Below are positions 58,839-64,000 of a DNA stretch of 64,000 nt, one piece after another (within the stretch, counting starts at the first letter, position 1; the number at the start of each line of letters is the position of its first letter). The DNA is from Mycobacterium sp. ITM-2016-00316 (GTDB taxonomy: Bacteria > Actinomycetota > Actinomycetes > Mycobacteriales > Mycobacteriaceae). The translations under genes were made by a program, and so were the position numbers. The notes below the pieces were generated by a model that ran no database searches, had not been told where the DNA came from, and saw only the letters and a list, made by a program, of their open reading frames with translations. The DNA is taken from the NCBI RefSeq assembly GCF_002968335.2, contig NZ_CP134398.1, positions 3,224,001 to 3,288,000 on the forward strand. Direction: 5' to 3'.

Positions 58839-59497
58839 GTCGCGACGGCCTCACGGATCCGCTGGCCGGTGGACTGCCAGGAGACCGCCGTCGGGGCGCC
58901 GCCCCAGGTGCTGTTGAACAATCCGACGATCGCCGCCCGGCCGTCCGGGGTGAGGGTGTAGACCGGGCCGCCGGAGTCGCCCTTCTGGCTGACCACGCCG
59001 TTGCCCATGGTGAACCAGCCGTTGTTGACCACGGCGACGGTGCCACAGCTCTCGCCGGTGACGACGCCGAAGTGGCAGACCTGCTGACCGGGCTGGCTCA
59101 CCGCGTGCGCCTCGTCGATCACGAGCGCGCGTCCGCCGGGCAGCACCGAATTGATCTGCACGTCGTCGGCCAGCGTGATGGCGCCCCAATCGGCGATCTG
59201 ATGATCACCGGTGACGGTCGCGCCGTCGGGGGTGTTGTCGTCGAACAGCGCCATCGCGCCGATGACATTGCCCGCCCTGTCGGTGACCGGACCGTCGCCG
59301 CGGCAGTGCCCGGCGGTGAACGCGGCGCGCGCCACCGGATCGACGAAGCCCAGCGTGCAGAGTGTGCTGCCCTGCCGGATCTCCATCCCCGGATACACCG
59401 TCACCCCCGGCTCGGAGCTTGCCGCGGGGGCGACGGCCAATGCCACCGCCACTGCCGGCGCCGCCGCCAACAGTCCCAGGAAAAGGCGTGCACGCAT
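58751..59497 (-). CDS. Secreted chymotrypsin-like serine protease
   Basis: A 248-residue exported protease. Signal peptide: MRARLFLGLL plus an alanine-rich core, cleavage near APAASS (about residue 27). The triad is His64 (TAGHC), Asp103 (QIADWG) and Ser175 (KGDSGGPVY). Four cysteines (CTLG, AGHC, CHFG, ESCG) suggest two disulphides. It resembles actinobacterial S1 proteases. The C-terminal tail, about 30 residues without structure, overlaps the convergent gene by 88 bp. Confidence 0.85.
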   Translation of the reverse strand: MRARLFLGLLAAAPAVAVALAVAPAASSEPGVTVYPGMEIRQGSTLCTLGFVDPVARAAFTAGHCRGDGPVTDRAGNVIGAMALFDDNTPDGATVTGDHQIADWGAITLADDVQINSVLPGGRALVIDEAHAVSQPGQQVCHFGVVTGESCGTVAVVNNGWFTMGNGVVSQKGDSGGPVYTLTPDGRAAIVGLFNSTWGGAPTAVSWQSTGQRIREAVATQPASSNTGIEAAISFTSESVDTGVNPPE

Positions 59498-59639
59498 CGA
59501 GCCCTCCGATCCTCCACCCCACACAGGAATCGACGCTACCGGGGTGCTGTCGAGTGAATCGGATAACGGTTCGATCTCGTTACATCACAGTTCTCGTAAC
59601 GACTCGCGTGTCACACGTGCAACACGTGGAGCGGAGATT

Positions 59640-60250
59640 TTACGGAATCGTCAGCACCTGACCCGGGTGGATCAGGTCCGGGTTGGCGACACTGCTGGCG
59701 TCGGCGATGCGCTGATACCGGTGACCGTCGCCGTAGAAGCGCTCCGAGATCGCCCACAGCGTGTCCCCGGAGACCACGGTGTAGGTGCGGAGGGTCGGCG
59801 GAGCGGGCGGCGGCGGTGGCGGCGGTGCGGCAGCCTCGACCGCGGGTGCGGGTTCCTCGGCGCGGCCAGCTCGACCTCCGGCTCGGCGGCCGGCGGGGGT
59901 GGCGCCGGCGGGGCTTCGGTCGTTTCGGTACCCGAGGCCCAGGCGACCCCGTCGAAACCGTAGAGCACAAGATTGCGGTCGTCCTGGATGATCAGCCGCA
60001 CATCCTTGGCGCCCTTGGTGTCGGTGTGCCAGACCGGCTCGTCGGGTGTGTAGAGCACGAAGTTGCCGTCGTCCTGGACCTCGGCCCTGACCACGTTCTG
60101 GCCGTCGGTCTCCGTCGACCACACCGCGGTGTCACCGCTGTAGAGCACCAGGTTGCCGTCATCCTGCAAGACCACCGAAAAGGCCCCGTTCTTGGACGTC
60201 AGCGACTCCCCCGGTGCGAGCTTCCCGCCCTTCTGAAGTCTGTCAGTCAT
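59640..60250 (-). pseudogene. Bulb-type lectin plus LysM protein, frame broken by an indel
   Basis: A cell-surface type protein. Residues 1-~115 carry three bulb-lectin motifs QxDxNxVxY (QDDGNLVLY, QDDGNFVLY, QDDRNLVLY), a mannose-binding pattern; a proline-rich linker follows; and the C-terminus is a LysM domain (YTVVSGDTLWAISERFYGDGHRYQRIADAS). The first part ends in the wrong frame near PEVELAAPRN, and the LysM part lies in another frame joined at about 59857-59870. Length is 203 codons plus 2 bases, consistent with one lost base. M. smegmatis has a lectin-LysM surface protein of this architecture. ATG at 60250, GGGGGAGAG site. Confidence 0.82.
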
Positions 60251-60363
60251 GTCGCTCTCCCCCTTCGACAATTGATATGCCGAGCCTAGTGATCTGGAGA
60301 GCTCCGGTGTCCGGTTCTGTTCGCCGAGAACCGAACGCTCGGCGAACATCCGGTGCGAGACGA

Positions 60364-61770
60364 TCAGGAGTCGAAACCCAGGCCCAGCGTGTCCAGGGTC
60401 TTCAACAGCACATTGCGCTTGCCCGCGGAGTGGTCGGCGCGATCCAGCGACCAGCGGGTGGCCTGAATCCCCACGCTGGCAACCGGTTCCGGCGGGAACG
60501 GCAGTGGCCGCTTGCGGACCATCTCCAACTCGGTGCGCGGCGTGGGTGAGCCGTCGAGAAGGTCCAGGCAGACGTCTGCGGCGAACCGGGTGGCCCCGAC
60601 TCCGAGGCCGGTGAATCCGTTGACGTAGGCGAGGCGGCCGCGGTGGGCAGTCCCCCAGTGCGCGCAGAATCTGGTGTTGGTGTCGATCGCCCCCGCCCAG
60701 CGGTGGCTGAACCGGATGTCGTCGAGTTGCGGGAAGGTGATGAAGAAATGCTCGGCCAACTTGCGGTAGGTCTGCTGCCGGTCCTCGTACACGGCATCGA
60801 CGCGCCGCCCGAAGTAGTAGACGGCGTCATAGCCGCCCCAGACCACGCGGTTGTCCGCGGTCAGCCGGTAGTAGTGGAACTGGTTCGCACAGTCGCCGAC
60901 GCCCTGCCGGTTCCGCCAGCCGATCCGGTCCAGCTGTTCGGCGGTCAGCGGCTCGGTCGACAGCACATAGTCATACACCGGCACTGTGTACCAACGGTTC
61001 CGGCGCACCAGGCTGGGATACACGTTGGTCGCCAGCACCACCTGCTTGGTGTTCACCACGGCCGTCTCGGCGCCCACCCGCAGACCGCTGCCCGACGCCT
61101 GCACCGAGACCGCCCGGGTGTGCTCGTGGATCTGCACGCCGGCCGCGCGGCACGCCCGCGCCAGCTCGATTGCGAGCTTGGCCGGGTGCACGATCGCACA
61201 GGTGTCGGGCTCGAACAGTCCGGCCCGATAGGTCGGCGACGCAACCTCCGCACGCACCTGCTCCTGATCCAGGAAGCGGCCCTCCCCGGCCGCTGCGGAT
61301 TCGGCCAGCCAGTCGACCTGGTGTGGTTCGGTGGCCACCGACAGCATGCCGGTCCGCTGCCACTCCACGTCCAGCTCGAGCCGTTCGATATCGGCGGCCA
61401 TACCGTCGAGGTTCTCCAGGCCCATTGCCTGCAACGTGTCGAACTCGTCGGCCCAGCGCGACTTTCCGTTCTCGGCGCCATGGGTCAGGCTGGCGTCGAC
61501 GAAACCGCCATTGCGCCCGGACGCCGCCCAACCGATCCGGTTCGCCTCGATCAACACGATCTTGCGGCCCGGATGGCGCTCGGCGGCGTGCAGGGCCGCC
61601 CACAAACCGGTGTAGCCACCGCCGATGACCAGCAGGTCGCAACTCACCGCCCCGGTCAACGCGGCATGGTCGGGCCGCCGGATGTCGAGCCACATCGGTG
61701 CGAACGCGCTTGCGGCAAGCGAACGTTCGACGAGTGCGGGGTCGACATGGGCATCGAAAACGGTCTTCAC
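60364..61770 (-). CDS. FAD-dependent amine/amino-acid oxidase (DAO family)
   Basis: A 468-residue DAO-family flavoenzyme, similar to gamma-glutamylputrescine oxidase PuuB. FAD motif LLVIGGGYTGLWAALHAAE near residue 46 and GWAASGRNGGFVDASL; the C-terminal FAD-contact region is NGFTGLGVGATRFAADV. It would oxidise an N-substituted amine or glycine-like compound with H2O2 release. Which substrate cannot be told. GTG start at 61770. It stands alone between the lectin and the sterol desaturase. Confidence 0.85.
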   Translation of the reverse strand: MKTVFDAHVDPALVERSLAASAFAPMWLDIRRPDHAALTGAVSCDLLVIGGGYTGLWAALHAAERHPGRKIVLIEANRIGWAASGRNGGFVDASLTHGAENGKSRWADEFDTLQAMGLENLDGMAADIERLELDVEWQRTGMLSVATEPHQVDWLAESAAAGEGRFLDQEQVRAEVASPTYRAGLFEPDTCAIVHPAKLAIELARACRAAGVQIHEHTRAVSVQASGSGLRVGAETAVVNTKQVVLATNVYPSLVRRNRWYTVPVYDYVLSTEPLTAEQLDRIGWRNRQGVGDCANQFHYYRLTADNRVVWGGYDAVYYFGRRVDAVYEDRQQTYRKLAEHFFITFPQLDDIRFSHRWAGAIDTNTRFCAHWGTAHRGRLAYVNGFTGLGVGATRFAADVCLDLLDGSPTPRTELEMVRKRPLPFPPEPVASVGIQATRWSLDRADHSAGKRNVLLKTLDTLGLGFDS

Positions 61771-61810
61771 AGCACGAGACTACGGGGTCTGCGGGTCTTG
61801 CGAGCAGACT

Positions 61811-62731
61811 TCAGCCCGCACTGCGGGACACCGCGCGCCCGGCCTCCCGCGGTGCCCAGCCGGGCGGCCCGAACGCGTAGCCGAACTTGTCGCGCCAGCG
61901 CCTTGCGGCCCGGACATCCCGGCCGATCGCGACGTATTCGTGGGTCTGCAGCTTCCAGATGTTGAAGGTGTCGACCTGTTTTGTCAGCCCGTAGTGCGGT
62001 CGGAACACCTCATCCTGATACGTCCCGAAGATCCTGTCCCACAGGATGAAGATCCCGGCGTAGTTCTTGTCCAGGTACTCCGGATCCATGCCGTGGTGCA
62101 CCCGGTGATGCGACGGTGTGTTGAAGACGAACTCGACGGGCCGCCACAGCCGGTCGATGCGCTCGGTGTGCACCCAGAACTGGTAGATCAGGTTGACCGA
62201 GAAACTCGCGAACACCATCCACGGCGGCACCCCGAGCAGCGGCAGCGGAATCCACATCAGGATCTCTCCGCTGTTGTTCCACTTCTGCCGAAGCGCTGTG
62301 GCGAAGTTGAAATACTGACTGGAGTGGTGCGCCTGGTGGGTCGCCCAGATGAGCCGGACCCGGTGCGCGATCCGGTGATACGCGTAGAACAACAGGTCGA
62401 CGCCGACCAGCGCGATCAGCCACGTGTACCACTGGTCAGACGGCAGGTGCCACGGCGCCAGGTAGGCGTAGATCGCCGCATAACCGAAGAGCGCCAACAG
62501 TTTCCAGCCGGCAGTGGTGGCCACCGAGACCAGACCCATGGACAGGCTCGCCCAGGCGTCGCGGCGGTGATAGGCCCCGGCCGGGGTGCGGTCGGCGGGC
62601 TCAAGGTGCGCCAGCTTGCGCGCGGCGGTCCACTCCAGCACCAACAGCAGCAGGAAGAACGGGATGGCGAAGAGCACCGGGTCGCGCATCTGCGGCGGCA
62701 GTGCGTCGAGCAACCTCAGCAACGCATCCAT
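61811..62731 (-). CDS. Sterol desaturase/fatty-acid hydroxylase family membrane enzyme
   Basis: A 306-residue membrane protein with an iron-binding eight-His motif: His119-x3-His123 (HRIAH), His132-x2-His135-His136 (HQAHH) and His208-His209-x2-His212-His213 (HHRVHH). This defines the ERG3/fatty-acid hydroxylase family, which inserts oxygen into lipids. Four or five hydrophobic helices flank the motifs. Substrate (sterol, carotenoid or fatty acid) is unknown. Convergent/adjacent genes do not clarify it. Confidence 0.88.
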   Translation of the reverse strand: MDALLRLLDALPPQMRDPVLFAIPFFLLLLVLEWTAARKLAHLEPADRTPAGAYHRRDAWASLSMGLVSVATTAGWKLLALFGYAAIYAYLAPWHLPSDQWYTWLIALVGVDLLFYAYHRIAHRVRLIWATHQAHHSSQYFNFATALRQKWNNSGEILMWIPLPLLGVPPWMVFASFSVNLIYQFWVHTERIDRLWRPVEFVFNTPSHHRVHHGMDPEYLDKNYAGIFILWDRIFGTYQDEVFRPHYGLTKQVDTFNIWKLQTHEYVAIGRDVRAARRWRDKFGYAFGPPGWAPREAGRAVSRSAG

Positions 62732-62790
62732 GGCGGGATCCTAATCGCTGCGTTCGGCAACGGATGCCGAGCCGCAGACACCCGTGGCGG

Positions 62791-64000
62791 TCACCGGAAG
62801 CTCAGCACTTCGGCGCCCCATGTCGCGCGCTGCACGTGGTCGGGATCGTCGGCCAGCACGTCCTCGGCGCCGATCAGCAGGGTGGCCCGATCGTCGTCGC
62901 GGTACGGGCGCCAGATCGCGTCCGCCGGTCCCGCTGCGGGCTCCCCACCCGCGGCGAAACCGGTCCAGCGAGAACGCATACGGCGCGAGACCGCCCTCCC
63001 GGTCACCAGGCCGCCCAGCTTGAAGGTCGGGTCCTTCGGTCCGGCCACCAGGTTGCCCCACACATAGGGCAACTCGGTGGCGTGCGCACCGCCCAGGCGC
63101 AGCGCCCGCAACATCGGGGTGGCCCAGTCGAATCGGTACATGTAGACCGGCGCGACCTGGTTGTGTCCCTCGGCGAACCAGATGGACGGCATCCGGAAGC
63201 CGACGTCGCGGGCCACGCCCATCCCCGGCTTCTTCCCGCGGCCGCGGTAGACGGAACCGATCTCGGACTGACTCGGGATCTGCAGACCGGGCTGCTCGGC
63301 GGCGATCGCGGTGAACATGTCCGTGATGGCCTGCGGGGTGATCGGCAGCAGGGGCGACTTCATCCAGCGAAACAGCGCCGCCTCGTGCTCATTGGTCCCG
63401 ATGATCAGCGGTACCGGCAGCGTGCGCCCGGCCCGCGCCAGTTGCACCGGGTAGTCGGGCACCAGGTCGCCGTCCACGATCGGCACGAACGCCAGCGTCC
63501 CGGGTGCGCGCGCCGGCACGTCGTTGAACAGGTGTTTGGTGGCCGCCACCACGGCGGCCACCGGCAGGGTGGGTAGCTGTCCGGCGTCGCGGGCCGACAT
63601 GCCCAACTCGGTGAGGAAGTCCTCGGCGATCCGCCGGCCCCGGGTCTGGTCGTACACCGAGGTGACCGGTGAGCTCTGGGCGATGGCGCGGTGGAACAGC
63701 CCGGCGGCGGCCGGGCTGCCCAGCAGGGTGGTGACGATGCCGCCGCCGGCAGATTCCCCGAACAGCGTGACGCGGTCCGGGTCGCCGCCGAATGCGGCGA
63801 TGTTGTCGCGCACCCACTGCAGGGCGAACAGCACATCGCGCAGGCCGTTGTTGGTGTCGAAGGCATCCCCGAACGAGGACAGATCGAGGAAGCCGAACGC
63901 GCCGAGACGGTAGTTGACGGTCACCACGACGACGTCGTCGCCGACGGCCAGTTCCCTGCCGTGGTAGAGCGGCTGAGCGCCCGACCCCAGCACGTAGGCC
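62791..64000 (-). CDS. Type B carboxylesterase, cut by window end
   Basis: C-terminal part of an alpha/beta-hydrolase of the carboxylesterase/lipase (COesterase) family. The nucleophile elbow GESAGGG is present, with conserved VVTVNYRLGAFGFLDLS before it and LIIGTNEHEAALF after. The frame stays open past 63993 (GSGAQPLYHG), so the N-terminal region with the oxyanion loop lies outside the window. Roughly 400 of about 500 residues are visible. The substrate is unknown. Confidence 0.85.
   Translation of the reverse strand, partial: AYVLGSGAQPLYHGRELAVGDDVVVVTVNYRLGAFGFLDLSSFGDAFDTNNGLRDVLFALQWVRDNIAAFGGDPDRVTLFGESAGGGIVTTLLGSPAAAGLFHRAIAQSSPVTSVYDQTRGRRIAEDFLTELGMSARDAGQLPTLPVAAVVAATKHLFNDVPARAPGTLAFVPIVDGDLVPDYPVQLARAGRTLPVPLIIGTNEHEAALFRWMKSPLLPITPQAITDMFTAIAAEQPGLQIPSQSEIGSVYRGRGKKPGMGVARDVGFRMPSIWFAEGHNQVAPVYMYRFDWATPMLRALRLGGAHATELPYVWGNLVAGPKDPTFKLGGLVTGRAVSRRMRSRWTGFAAGGEPAAGPADAIWRPYRDDDRATLLIGAEDVLADDPDHVQRATWGAEVLSFR

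Overview
This window is chromosomal DNA of a high-GC mycobacterium, most likely a rapid grower (Mycolicibacterium / M. smegmatis type). The evidence is gene content and order. From about 13.5 kb to 57 kb the genes follow, in descending order, the block known in M. tuberculosis as roughly Rv1860 to Rv1817: apa, an SDR, an F420-type LLM enzyme, ndh, the urease genes, a thioesterase, blaI/blaR, gnd1, guaB1, a CNNM/CorC pair, glcB, the Rv1836c-like protein, a hydrolase, gcvP, resR-like Rv1830, Rv1829, Rv1828, garA, gcvH, Rv1825-Rv1823, pgsA2, secA2 and the bacA-like transporter. I saw no rRNA, tRNA, CRISPR, phage or insertion sequence. The species cannot be fixed from sequence reading alone.

Layout. 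1-5.5 kb: 3' part of lon, an OsmC protein, small deazaflavin and TfoX proteins, an HhH endonuclease-like protein and a ferredoxin reductase. 5.5-13.4 kb: mdh; a leftward acyl-CoA operon (double CoA-transferase, aldehyde dehydrogenase, thiolase-like); a CPBP protease; two GlsB/YeaQ-type membrane proteins. 13.5-18 kb: apa, SDR, LLM enzyme, ndh. 18-23 kb: leftward urease operon ureABCFGD behind a thioesterase. 22.9-24 kb: an iron-control region with two IdeR-like boxes, a FhuF-like gene, a perfect CRP-type palindrome and a predicted iron-sparing sRNA (MrsI-like). 24-32 kb: blaI/M56 protease, gnd, guaB1, paired CBS membrane proteins. 32-40 kb: glcB (frame broken), VWA protein, EEP phosphohydrolase, MFS pump and HxlR regulator, hydrolase. 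40-51.6 kb: glycine cleavage gcvP under a tandem glycine riboswitch, two MerR regulators, bifunctional nuclease, garA, gcvH, a septation/envelope group and secA2. 51.7-64 kb: two tandem BacA-type ABC transporters, a KstR-box-controlled VOC/FAD-dehydrogenase unit, a TetR/deazaflavin pair with twin operators, a secreted serine protease, a LysM-lectin, a DAO-type oxidase, a sterol desaturase and a truncated carboxylesterase.

How it fits together. glcB, mdh, gcvP/gcvH and garA all act around the TCA cycle, glyoxylate and glycine. GarA is a phospho-switch of TCA flux, and gcvH shares its gene block. Iron control (IdeR boxes), carbon control (CRP box), glycine control (riboswitch) and sterol control (KstR box) are each readable in intergenic DNA.

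Three genes (glcB, the VOC gene, the LysM-lectin) are each broken by one small indel. Either these are recent mutations or the assembly has indel errors. The most novel structural signal is a 30-bp tandem repeat family inserted in frame at the 5' ends of both ureF and pgsA2, in opposite orientations. Long near-perfect palindromes also sit between several genes, and two of them share the same arm sequence.
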